Below are positions 1 to 6,615 of a stretch of DNA of 11,753 nt, piece by piece; position 1 is the first letter of the stretch; each line of letters opens with the position of its first letter. The position numbers were made by a program, and so were the translations under genes. A model generated the notes under the pieces. That model was given only the letters and a program-made list of their open reading frames with translations. It did no database searches and was not told where the DNA came from. The stretch comes from an uncultured Bacteroidales bacterium. Lineage in GTDB: Bacteria > Bacteroidota > Bacteroidia > Bacteroidales > UBA932. Where the stretch lies: contig CAMEBJ010000022.1 in assembly GCA_945912085.1 (NCBI GenBank), positions 1 to 11,753 of the forward strand, written 5' to 3'.

Positions 1-115
1 TGGTCCTTGTTCTGGTCCTTGTTCTGGTCCTTGTTTTGATCCTGGTTTTGATCCTGGTTCTGGTCCTGATTCTGGTCCTTGTTTTGATCCTGATTTTGAT
101 TCTGGTTCTGATTGT
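1..115 (-). repeat. Degenerate 12-bp tandem repeat coding the BatC Q/N/K/D tail
   Basis: Seen in sequence: the plus strand repeats GGTCCTTGTTCT and variants such as GATCCTGGTTTT about nine times. On the coding strand each 12-bp unit encodes QN(K/Q)D. The three units nearest the edge are almost identical and the units further in are more diverged, so the array probably continues past the window. Unit length is a multiple of three, so gain or loss of units keeps the frame. Confidence 0.85.
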
Positions 116-572
116 TCTGGTTTTCCTGCTGGTTCTGAAGCATCTTTCTGGCATAGATGTAATTCTCCTTTGCATCCAAGTCTCCCGGATTCCTCAGCAG
201 GGCTTCCTTGTAGGCATCGACGGCAGCCTGCCAGTTTTTCTGTGAGGCAGCGGCATTCCCCACATTGTAGTTCCAGTCAGCGGCATAATCCGATTCCGAT
301 GCCGCTTCCTTCACCTTTTCGTAGGTAGAGGCGGCCTGTGCGTAATCACCTGATTTATAGAGTGTGTTACCGAGATTATACTGCGCCGCAAGCGAGGTTG
401 AATCCTTGACCACCGCCCTTCTGTAGTCGATGTCGGCATTCTTGTAATCCCCTTTCCTGAACTCGCGGTTGCCCTTGCGCACCTCCTTGCGGTCAACCTG
501 GGCAGACGCGTCAAACGGCAGGGCACAAAATGCAATGCCCAAAACAAGAACCAATGTTGCAAAACCCTTCAT
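1..572 (-). CDS. batC: BatC, TPR protein of the aerotolerance operon (3' end outside window)
   Basis: The reading frame opens with ATG at 572 and stays open to the left edge, giving 190 residues without a stop, so the C-terminus lies outside the window. Residues 1-24 look like a signal peptide ending in DASA. Residues about 34-140 form TPR-type helical repeats, with segments such as NREFRKGDYKNADIDYRRA, YNLGNTLYKSGDYAQAASTY and WNYNVGNAAASQKNWQAAV. From about residue 146 the chain becomes low complexity, only Q, N, D, K and one E, ending in QNKD tetrapeptides. A TPR protein directly after BatB with a Q/N-rich tail is the usual BatC layout in Bacteroidetes. Its ATG begins 1 nt after the BatB stop codon, so the two are probably translationally coupled. 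TPR proteins bind partner proteins; here the partners are probably the BatA/BatB von Willebrand domains in the periplasm, which is inference from the operon. Confidence 0.9.
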   Translation of the reverse strand, partial: MKGFATLVLVLGIAFCALPFDASAQVDRKEVRKGNREFRKGDYKNADIDYRRAVVKDSTSLAAQYNLGNTLYKSGDYAQAASTYEKVKEAASESDYAADWNYNVGNAAASQKNWQAAVDAYKEALLRNPGDLDAKENYIYARKMLQNQQENQNNQNQNQNQDQNKDQNQDQNQDQNQDQNKDQNKDQNKD

Positions 573-573
573 A

Positions 574-1572
574 TCAGAAAAAATTTTTCCCGAATTTTCT
601 CTCACCTATGAGCATCTCCACCACAAAGAAAACGAGTGCGATGGCGAGAAAATACATATATTGTTCATCAAATTCCTCAAAGACAACAGATTCGAACTCC
701 TCCTGGTCCAGTTTCCGGATACTCTCGATGATTGGTCCGAGTCCGAATTCGTTGTTGCCTGCGTGGACATAAAGTCCATTGCCGGCTGCGGCGACCTTCT
801 TGAGTATATCCTCATCAAGACGGGTCACGACGATGTTCCCGTCACGGTCCTTCAGAAGTTCTCCATCCACCGGAATCGGCTGTCCCTCAGGGGATCCTAC
901 TCCGATGGCGTAAACTCTGACCCCTGCCTGAGCGGCATTCCTTGAAGCCTCTACAGGGTCATCCTCGTGGTTTTCCCCGTCGGTTATGACAATCACGGCG
1001 CGGCTCTTCTCGCTCTGGGCGCTGAAACTGCGGACTGCCGTGTTGATGGCTTCCCCGATTGCAGTACCCTGCACCGGCACTGAGCCGGTGGAGATTGAAT
1101 TGAGGAACATCTTTGCAGAGACATAGTCAGTGGTAATCGGCAGCTGGACAAATGAATTGCCGGCAAAGACTATAAGACCGATGCGGTCATCCCTGAGACG
1201 GTCCACGATTCTGGAAATGGCGAGTTTTGCCCTTTCCAGACGGTTCGGTGAATAGTCCTCGGCAAGCATTGAGTTGGAAACGTCGAGGGCAATCATAATT
1301 TCCGCGCCCCTGGTCTTGTGTTCCTTGAGTTTCGCTCCGATCTGGGGGCGGGACAACCCGACGGACAGGAAGAGGAAACCGATTGAGAACAGCACCAGAC
1401 GTACCCAGCCTTTCGAAGCCGAGCGGGAAGGCATCAGGGCATTCACAAGGGCCTCGTCACCGAAACGGCGGATTCTGCGCCTGCGCAAACGCCGGGTCAC
1501 CGCATAGGCGATGAAGAAGACCGGAATCAGGAATATGAGAAGCAGCCATTGCGGCTGTGCGAAATTTAACAT
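574..1572 (-). CDS. batB: BatB, von Willebrand factor A domain membrane protein
   Basis: 332 residues. N-terminal hydrophobic segments lie at about 9-24 and 57-72, and a third at about 306-322 near the C-terminus, so the VWA domain between about 88 and 300 should face the periplasm. The metal-ion-dependent adhesion site is complete: DVSNS (D97, S99, S101), threonine 170 in QGTAIGEA and D198 in ITDGEN. This is the standard BatB (Bacteroides aerotolerance) arrangement of a VWA domain held by N- and C-terminal membrane helices. The ATG at 1572 is 11 bp after the BatA stop. BatA and BatB are paralogues, and this one is assigned BatB by its second position and by lying next to BatC. In Bacteroides fragilis the bat genes were linked to oxygen tolerance; the biochemical role is not settled. 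Confidence 0.93.
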   Translation of the reverse strand: MLNFAQPQWLLLIFLIPVFFIAYAVTRRLRRRRIRRFGDEALVNALMPSRSASKGWVRLVLFSIGFLFLSVGLSRPQIGAKLKEHKTRGAEIMIALDVSNSMLAEDYSPNRLERAKLAISRIVDRLRDDRIGLIVFAGNSFVQLPITTDYVSAKMFLNSISTGSVPVQGTAIGEAINTAVRSFSAQSEKSRAVIVITDGENHEDDPVEASRNAAQAGVRVYAIGVGSPEGQPIPVDGELLKDRDGNIVVTRLDEDILKKVAAAGNGLYVHAGNNEFGLGPIIESIRKLDQEEFESVVFEEFDEQYMYFLAIALVFFVVEMLIGERKFGKNFF

Positions 1573-1583
1573 AACGGTTTTCT

Positions 1584-2570
1584 TTAAGGCAATCTTTTGA
1601 TTACGAATAACCTGAGAATCATCTCAAGCAGGAGGGCCGCAAGGGCTGCAAGGGCATATCCGGTGAAAAGTTCCTTGTACACAGGGAAGCTGTCAACTGT
1701 CGTGCGGGTTGTCTCCATCTTGTTGATTTCGTTGTAGATTTCCATCAGCTTGGTGTTGTCAGTCGCCCTGAAGTACCGTCCGCCGGTAGTCTGGGCAATC
1801 TCCGTCAGCAGAGCCTCATCAATCTCCACCTGTACCTTCTGAATGTCAACGCCCCAGGGAGTCATCACCGGATACGGAGCCATTCCGTTGGCTCCCACCC
1901 CGATGGTATAAACCCTTACCCCGTAGGTTTTGGCAATCTCGGCGGCCATCTGAGGAGTGATCTCTCCCCTGTTGTTCACTCCGTCGGTCAGAAGGATGAC
2001 CACCCTGCTCTTTGCATCAGAATCCTTGATCCGGGCCACCGCTGTCGCAAGACCGTTGCCAATGGCAGTTCCATCCTCAATCAGATCAGTGCTGATTTCC
2101 TTCATAAGGTTGATCAGGGTGGCACGGTCAGTTGTAAGAGGACATTGCGTGAAGCTTTCCCCTGCAAAAACCACTATTCCCATCCTGTCGGAAGGCCTCT
2201 GGGCAATGAACTCGATGGCTATGTCCTTGGCCGCGCTGATTCTGTCCGGATTGAAATCCCTTGCCAGCATACTCGTGGAGACATCCATTGCCAGCACGAT
2301 GTCAATTCCCTCGGTGTCAATCCTGTCCATTTTCTCGGAAGAACGCGGACGGGCGATGGCGATGATGATCATCACCAATGCGAAAATCCTCAGCACAAAG
2401 GGAATATGCCTGACCACACTCATCACCCCGGTTCCCGAGGCCATCCAGGGCGTGATGGTGGACACTCTCAGATGAGGGTTTCGCCTGCCCAGCTCCAGCC
2501 AAAGGTAATGGGCCACCAGCAGAAGAGGCAGAATCTCAAACCACAATATTTTCGGATATTCAAAAAACAT
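1584..2570 (-). CDS. batA: BatA, von Willebrand factor A domain membrane protein
   Basis: 328 residues. Hydrophobic segments occur at about 8-24, 56-73 and 306-325, bracketing a VWA domain at about 87-300. The metal site is complete: DVSTS (D96, S98, S100), T168 in DGTAIGNG and D196 in LTDGVN. Length and layout fit the family. The ATG at 2570 follows the stop of the 351-residue upstream gene after 5 bp. The protein is probably inner-membrane anchored and works with BatB; MoxR ATPases are generally thought to act with VWA partners as a chaperone-like pair, by analogy with RavA and its VWA partner ViaA. Inference from context: the upstream MoxR/DUF58 pair is its partner. Confidence 0.93.
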   Translation of the reverse strand: MFFEYPKILWFEILPLLLVAHYLWLELGRRNPHLRVSTITPWMASGTGVMSVVRHIPFVLRIFALVMIIIAIARPRSSEKMDRIDTEGIDIVLAMDVSTSMLARDFNPDRISAAKDIAIEFIAQRPSDRMGIVVFAGESFTQCPLTTDRATLINLMKEISTDLIEDGTAIGNGLATAVARIKDSDAKSRVVILLTDGVNNRGEITPQMAAEIAKTYGVRVYTIGVGANGMAPYPVMTPWGVDIQKVQVEIDEALLTEIAQTTGGRYFRATDNTKLMEIYNEINKMETTRTTVDSFPVYKELFTGYALAALAALLLEMILRLFVIKRLP

Positions 2571-2575
2571 AGTTC

Positions 2576-3631
2576 CTATTCGTTTATTTTGGGCTCCGGC
2601 TTGTCAGGAGTCTTCCCTGCTTCCGGCTGGCTTTCGATTTCGCTCTGATAGGTCGTGGTCACGAACCTCACCGCAAGAGGAACAGCCGAGGCATTCTCGG
2701 TGTTGTCGGCGACATATTTCGCAAACTTCACAAAATCAGCCCTCTCGAAGAGTTCCTTCAATTCTGCATAGAGGTCTTCAGGGACATCCTTGTCCTTGAG
2801 GTCATCGAAAATTTCCTTGGTGGTCATTTCCATCGCTCCGATTCCGTAACGTCGGACTACATATTCCCTGAGAGTGTCGGTCACACCCGAGTAGAACTGC
2901 TTCTGCTTCTCGGGAGCCCAGAGTCTGTCACCCCTGTAGGTCTCCAGCTTGCGCAGGGCCACGATGTGGGCAGGGTCCTGAAGTTCAGCCTCAACCTTCT
3001 TACGGCGGTATTTGCGTACAAGAAAGACAGTCAGCGCCACAAGGGCCGCAAGAAGCAGAGCGAGACAGAGGTAAGGAAGGATTTCCCTGAATGTCACGGG
3101 ATATTTAATCTGCCCCTTGATGTCGTGAAGCTGGAATGTGGCCGTGTCAACCGGCATTGTCCTGACGGCGAGGACAGACGGGTTGAACACCAGGGTGTCC
3201 ACCACGCCCTCCCTGTCCAGGCGTGCAACGGCAATGGCAGGCAGCCTATACTCTCCCTCATCAAAGGCTGTCATCCTGAGCGAAGCCCTGATGTCAAGCA
3301 GTGAAGGAGCACCCTTTTTCTGTTTCCTTACCTTCAGAGTGTCAATCTGCCACTCTCCCAGCACCATCAATGAGGCATTTTCCTCCTGCTTCACCTCAGG
3401 GAAACCCAGGACGGTCCCCTCCTCCACATCCTTCAGCTCACAACCATAGAGAACCTGGTCAGCAATCAGAATGCTGTCCCTTTTCTGAAGATTCTCCAGA
3501 AAGGACTCCCCCATCGGGATTACTTTTCCGGGAATGAAGGCAAGCGAATCCGCGGCAGTCGCCCCGAAGGAAACAGAGGACGCCAGCAGCATTGTAAATA
3601 TTGACAATTGCAACTTTCTCATAACGTTCAT
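2576..3631 (-). CDS. Single-pass membrane protein of the Bat operon (positional analogue of DUF4381)
   Basis: 351 residues. Residues 1-27 form a signal peptide ending in GATAADS, followed by a periplasmic beta-rich domain (about 28-180), one strong transmembrane helix (about 184-205), a basic stop-transfer segment (RKYRRKK) and a charged cytoplasmic domain (about 213-330). The tail is Pro/Glu/Lys-rich. The start at 3631 overlaps the stop of the DUF58 gene as ATGA, so translational coupling is likely; a second ATG lies 9 bp further in. In many moxR-DUF58-VWA operons this slot holds a DUF4381-like protein with a membrane helix followed by a cytoplasmic helical domain, and the C-terminal half (ALRKLETYRGDRLW onward) could be that. 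This is a positional and architectural assignment, not a firm homology call. It is too short to be BatD, which usually comes after BatC. Confidence 0.85.
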   Translation of the reverse strand: MNVMRKLQLSIFTMLLASSVSFGATAADSLAFIPGKVIPMGESFLENLQKRDSILIADQVLYGCELKDVEEGTVLGFPEVKQEENASLMVLGEWQIDTLKVRKQKKGAPSLLDIRASLRMTAFDEGEYRLPAIAVARLDREGVVDTLVFNPSVLAVRTMPVDTATFQLHDIKGQIKYPVTFREILPYLCLALLLAALVALTVFLVRKYRRKKVEAELQDPAHIVALRKLETYRGDRLWAPEKQKQFYSGVTDTLREYVVRRYGIGAMEMTTKEIFDDLKDKDVPEDLYAELKELFERADFVKFAKYVADNTENASAVPLAVRFVTTTYQSEIESQPEAGKTPDKPEPKINE

Positions 3632-4518
3632 CTTCTGCGGAACAGGGAAATGAGATTCTTCACATAATCCTCATCGGTCGATATGCTGACGCTGTCCACC
3701 TTGTAGCGGAGGAACAGTTTAGAGGCATTGTCGGTAACTTTGGAAAACCACTCGGAGTACGTCTGACGCATCTTCCTTGAGGAAGTGTTCACCCACGCGT
3801 CCTGCCCTGACTCGGAATCCTTCACGTGGACAAGCCCCACATCCGGAAGTGCTCTCTCGCGAGGGTCGTAAACTCCGATGACCGAGAGGTCGTGTCTGTT
3901 CACCGCAACCTTCAGTGCATCCTCGTAGCGGGGTTGTCCGGAGGCGTCCACATCCAGCATATCGGACAGAAGGAACGCCGTGCATTTCTTCTTGATGGCA
4001 TTGGTCAGAAACCTCAGCGCCTCGGAAATGTCGGTCCCGTCGTACGAAGGTTTGAACTCAATGATTTCCCTGATGATGTGCAGCAGATGACTGCGGCCTT
4101 TCTTGGGAGGAATGAATTTCTCCACCTTCTCGCTGAAGAACATCGCCCCGACCTTGTCATTGTTGATGATGGCGGAGAACGACAGGACAGCGGCAAGTTC
4201 CGCAATCAAATCCCTCTTGTTCATCCCCGCCGTTCCGAACAGTCCAGAACGGCTGACATCAATCAGCAGCACGACAGTCAGTTCCCTCTCCTCCTCGAAG
4301 ATTTTCACATAAGGGGAATGGAGCCTTGCGGTGACATTCCAGTCCATATTCCGGACATCGTCACCCCACTGGTATTCCCGCACCTCGCTGAAAGCCATTC
4401 CGCGTCCCTTGAACGCGGAATGATATTCACCTGCGAAAATCTGATGGGACAGGGCCTTGGTCCTGATCTCAATCTTCCTGACCTTTTTCAGCAGGTCATT
4501 TGCATTTTTCCCTTCCAT
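3628..4518 (-). CDS. DUF58 family protein with VWA-like fold
   Basis: 296 residues, the usual length for the short soluble DUF58 proteins of Bacteroidetes. The family signature is clear: FKGRGMAFSEVREYQWGDD followed by RNMDWNVTARL at about residues 37-66. A VWA-like core follows with a metal-site motif DVSRS (D87, S89, S91). No signal peptide or membrane helix is seen, so it should be cytoplasmic. The ATG at 4518 overlaps the MoxR stop by one base (TAATG), and its own stop overlaps the next start by four bases. DUF58 proteins nearly always pair with MoxR ATPases; the inferred role is an adaptor or client of the ATPase. Confidence 0.93.
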   Translation of the reverse strand: MEGKNANDLLKKVRKIEIRTKALSHQIFAGEYHSAFKGRGMAFSEVREYQWGDDVRNMDWNVTARLHSPYVKIFEEERELTVVLLIDVSRSGLFGTAGMNKRDLIAELAAVLSFSAIINNDKVGAMFFSEKVEKFIPPKKGRSHLLHIIREIIEFKPSYDGTDISEALRFLTNAIKKKCTAFLLSDMLDVDASGQPRYEDALKVAVNRHDLSVIGVYDPRERALPDVGLVHVKDSESGQDAWVNTSSRKMRQTYSEWFSKVTDNASKLFLRYKVDSVSISTDEDYVKNLISLFRRR

Positions 4519-5510
4519 TACGGAACTTCGACTGCATTGACGATTTCGGAGATGATGTTCTCAGGGGTTACATTCTCAGCCTCAGCCTCGTATGTAAGTC
4601 CGATCCTGTGCCTGAGAACCTCGTTGCAGACTGCCCTGACATCCTCAGGAATCACATATCCCCTTCTGCGGATGAAAGCATAGGCTTTTGAGGCGAGGGC
4701 GAGGGAGATGCTGGCACGAGGAGATGCTCCGTAGGCAATCAGGCCCTGGAGTTTGCCCAGGCCGTAATCACCCGGAGTCCTTGTGGCATACACTATGTCC
4801 ACAATATACCTTTCTATTTTCTCGTCCATATAGACGTCGCGAACCACCTCGCGGGCCCTGACGATGTCCTCCGGCTTCATCACTGCAGTGGCCTTCGGGA
4901 ATGTTCCGCTGTTGTTCATCCTGACAATCAGCCTCTCCTCCTCCTTCTTCGGATAGTCCACCACCACCTTGAGCATAAAACGGTCCATCTGGGCCTCCGG
5001 AAGCGGATAGGTTCCCTCCTGCTCAATCGGGTTCTGGGTTGCCATCACAAGGAAAGGCTCTGGAAGTTTGAAAGTCTCCTCCCCGATGGTCACCTGCCTT
5101 TCCTGCATTGCCTCAAGAAGGGCAGACTGGACTTTTGCAGGCGAACGGTTGATCTCGTCCGCAAGGATGAAATTGGCGAAGATCGGACCTTTCTTGATCT
5201 GGAACTGCTCGCTCTTCTGCGAATAGATCATTGTACCCGTCACATCTGCAGGCAACAGGTCCGGTGTGAACTGGATACGGCTGAACTTTGCGTCCACTGC
5301 CGATGCCAGAGTATTGATGGCAAGGGTTTTGGCAAGTCCGGGAACTCCTTCGAGAAGTATATGCCCGTTGGCAAGAAGCCCGATGAGAAGATTCTCCACC
5401 AGATGCTTCTGTCCCACGATGACCTTGTTCATCTCCATCGTAAGGATGTCCACAAATGCACTCTCCTTCTGGATCCGGTCATTCAACTCTTTGATGTTTA
5501 CACTCTCCAT
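4518..5510 (-). CDS. MoxR family AAA+ ATPase, first gene of the Bat operon
   Basis: 330 residues, typical of the family. Walker A GVPGLAKT is at 55-62, Walker B FILADEINR at about 114-122 (D118, E119), sensor 1 MATQNP at 156-161, and the MoxR-type EGTYPLPEAQMDRF segment at 165-178. All catalytic residues expected of an active ATPase are present. It is cytoplasmic, with no membrane segments. It is the promoter-proximal gene, and the five following genes overlap or are spaced by at most 11 bp, so all should form one transcript. The start is preceded by an AT-rich leader without a Shine-Dalgarno sequence, as usual in Bacteroidetes. Inferred role: ATP-driven chaperone that remodels or matures the VWA-domain partners encoded downstream. 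Confidence 0.95.
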   Translation of the reverse strand: MESVNIKELNDRIQKESAFVDILTMEMNKVIVGQKHLVENLLIGLLANGHILLEGVPGLAKTLAINTLASAVDAKFSRIQFTPDLLPADVTGTMIYSQKSEQFQIKKGPIFANFILADEINRSPAKVQSALLEAMQERQVTIGEETFKLPEPFLVMATQNPIEQEGTYPLPEAQMDRFMLKVVVDYPKKEEERLIVRMNNSGTFPKATAVMKPEDIVRAREVVRDVYMDEKIERYIVDIVYATRTPGDYGLGKLQGLIAYGASPRASISLALASKAYAFIRRRGYVIPEDVRAVCNEVLRHRIGLTYEAEAENVTPENIISEIVNAVEVP

Positions 5511-5590
5511 ATAATTTTATATTTGTATTTTTGCAAGGTTGAAACCAACCCGTAAAGTTAGTATATTTCTCACAAACAAAGCGACAAAAC
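5511..5590. promoter_or_regulatory. Divergent promoter region between moxR and truA
   Basis: This 80-bp AT-rich spacer must serve both directions. On the plus strand TATTTTTG at 5526-5533 matches the Bacteroidetes -7 consensus TAnnTTTG, although no TTTG sits about 19 bp upstream. On the minus strand TAACTTTA at 5553-5560 is a near match, with TTTG at 5577-5580 but a spacer of only 16 bp. A small inverted repeat (GGTTG at 5537-5541, CAACC at 5546-5550) lies between them. The boxes are weak, so the exact start sites are uncertain. Confidence 0.4.
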
Positions 5591-6364
5591 ATGCGCTATC
5601 GGTTAAGAATCTCATACGACGGTGCCCCGCTGAGCGGATGGCAATGCCAGAACAACGCCCCTTCCGTACAGGAGGAAGTGTCAAAAGCCCTCTCAACACT
5701 GCTTGGAGCCAGCATTCAGGTAACGGGCGCAGGAAGGACGGACGCAGGAGTGAATGCAGTGAATTACATCGCGCATTTCGATTCTCCGTCCGGCGAGTCA
5801 CTTGACACGGACCGCATTGAATACAAATTAAATGCCATTCTGCCCAAGAACATTGTCATACACGAACTTTTCCCTGTGGCAGACGATTTCCACGCACGGT
5901 TCAGCGCAACCTCCCGCCGCTATCACTATTTCATCCATTTCCGCAAGGATCCCTTTGCTGAGCGTTTTTCCTGGCGCTGCATCCACCCTCTTGACATCGA
6001 AAGAATGAACGCAGCAGCCCAGTTTCTTCTCGGGACCCACGACTTCAGCTGTTTCGAGAAGGTCGGAGGCAACAACAAAACCTCCATCTGCACGGTCAGG
6101 ACAGCCCGCTGGAGTATCTACAGGCCCACCCACGTTTCCGTGATGGGCTATCCCTGCGCCGGGGGCGACTACATCGTCTTCGAAATCGAAGCCGACAGAT
6201 TTTTACGGAATATGGTGCGTGCCGTCGTCGGCTCCCTGGTCGAGGTCGGCCGCGGGAAGAAGAATCCCGAATGGATCAGAGACCTCATCGGGAATGGCAC
6301 CCGCAGCGATGCAGGCACCTCCGTTCCGGGGAATGCGCTGTTTCTGAGTGAGGTGAAATATTGA
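5591..6364 (+). CDS. truA: tRNA pseudouridine(38-40) synthase TruA
   Basis: 257 residues, normal for TruA. The protein starts with the RYRLRISYDGAPLSGWQ motif, and the catalytic aspartate is D51 in GAGRTDAGVNA. The conserved HARFSATSRRYHYFI segment and the C-terminal EADRFLRNMVRAVVGSLVEVG motif are both present. TruA isomerises uridines at positions 38, 39 and 40 in the anticodon arm of many tRNAs; it is a cytoplasmic dimer. One detail stands out: the residue after GRTDAGV is Asn, where most TruA proteins have His. The ATG at 5591 matches the family N-terminus and is the natural start. It is transcribed divergently from the Bat operon and convergently with the initiator tRNA gene. Confidence 0.97.
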   Translation: MRYRLRISYDGAPLSGWQCQNNAPSVQEEVSKALSTLLGASIQVTGAGRTDAGVNAVNYIAHFDSPSGESLDTDRIEYKLNAILPKNIVIHELFPVADDFHARFSATSRRYHYFIHFRKDPFAERFSWRCIHPLDIERMNAAAQFLLGTHDFSCFEKVGGNNKTSICTVRTARWSIYRPTHVSVMGYPCAGGDYIVFEIEADRFLRNMVRAVVGSLVEVGRGKKNPEWIRDLIGNGTRSDAGTSVPGNALFLSEVKY

Positions 6365-6393
6365 ATATTGCCTTTCCAATGGTCAATATACCT

Positions 6394-6440
6394 AAAAAAT
6401 TAACCGCCAAAATGCTGATGAACAACAATTTGACGGTTAA
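6394..6440 (-). terminator. Intrinsic terminator of the initiator tRNA gene
   Basis: On the minus strand, just after the tRNA 3' end, TTAACCGTCAAA (6440-6429) pairs with TTTGGCGGTTAA (6411-6400) over 12 positions with one G-U wobble and a loop of 17 nt. Six T residues follow (6399-6394). On the plus strand the same pairing has a C-A mismatch and no T tract, so the terminator reads for the minus strand. It would also stop transcripts coming through from the dehydrogenase/transporter operon. Confidence 0.8.
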
Positions 6441-6442
6441 AC

Positions 6443-6518
6443 TGGTAGCGGGGGGAGGACTCGAACCTCCGGCCTCCGGGTTATGAGCCCGACGAGCTAC
6501 CAACTGCTCTACCCCGCG
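6443..6518 (-). tRNA. Initiator tRNA-Met (anticodon CAT)
   Basis: A full 76-nt cloverleaf can be folded: acceptor 5' strand CGCGGGG, D stem GAGC/GCTC, anticodon stem TCGGG/CCCGG around the loop CTCATAA, a 5-nt variable region, T arm GGAGG-TTCGAGT-CCTCC, and a 3' end of CCCCGCT followed by an encoded ACCA. Initiator hallmarks are present: three G-C pairs in the anticodon stem (GGG/CCC), an A-T pair at 11:24, and an unpaired first acceptor position. That mismatch is C1 against U72, not the C1-A72 of Escherichia coli. The gene therefore encodes the tRNA for start codons rather than an elongator tRNA. It has its own promoter at 6530-6560 and a terminator at 6394-6440. Confidence 0.96.
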
Positions 6519-6529
6519 ATATTGGACTG

Positions 6530-6560
6530 CAAAGGTAAGCATATTTTTTGAAACTCCAAA
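6530..6560 (-). promoter_or_regulatory. Bacteroidetes-type promoter of the initiator tRNA gene
   Basis: Reading the minus strand, TTTG (6560-6557) is followed after exactly 19 bp by TACCTTTG (6537-6530). This is a full match to the Bacteroidetes primary sigma factor consensus TTTG-N19-TAnnTTTG. Transcription would start about 7 nt on, near 6523, only a few bases before the tRNA 5' end at 6518. Confidence 0.8.
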
Positions 6561-6563
6561 CTT

Positions 6564-6615
6564 TTTCTGCGTTTTCAGTGGATTTGAGTATTCCCTTTCT
6601 GTATTTTCAGTGGAT
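6564..6615 (-). repeat. 20-bp direct repeat spanning the transporter stop codon
   Basis: On the minus strand the 20-bp segment at 6615-6596, which includes the last codons and TGA of the transporter gene, recurs at 6583-6564 with 18 of 20 bases identical and a 32-bp offset. Both copies begin ATCCACTGAAAA. It looks like a small tandem duplication of the gene's 3' end, just upstream of the tRNA promoter. Confidence 0.7.

Noticed and set aside
36..245. Plus-strand frame coding a very hydrophobic Leu/Val/Ile-rich peptide
   Set aside because: It is the antisense of the BatC Q/N/D repeat; the hydrophobicity only reflects the complement of Gln, Asn and Asp codons.
3826..4683. 285-codon plus-strand frame
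   Set aside because: It runs antisense through the DUF58 gene and the end of the MoxR gene, both firmly identified, and has no recognisable domain.
6285..6542. Minus-strand frame containing GVEQLVARRAHNPEAGGSS
   Set aside because: This is the familiar false translation of a tRNA gene; the tRNA at 6443-6518 explains it.
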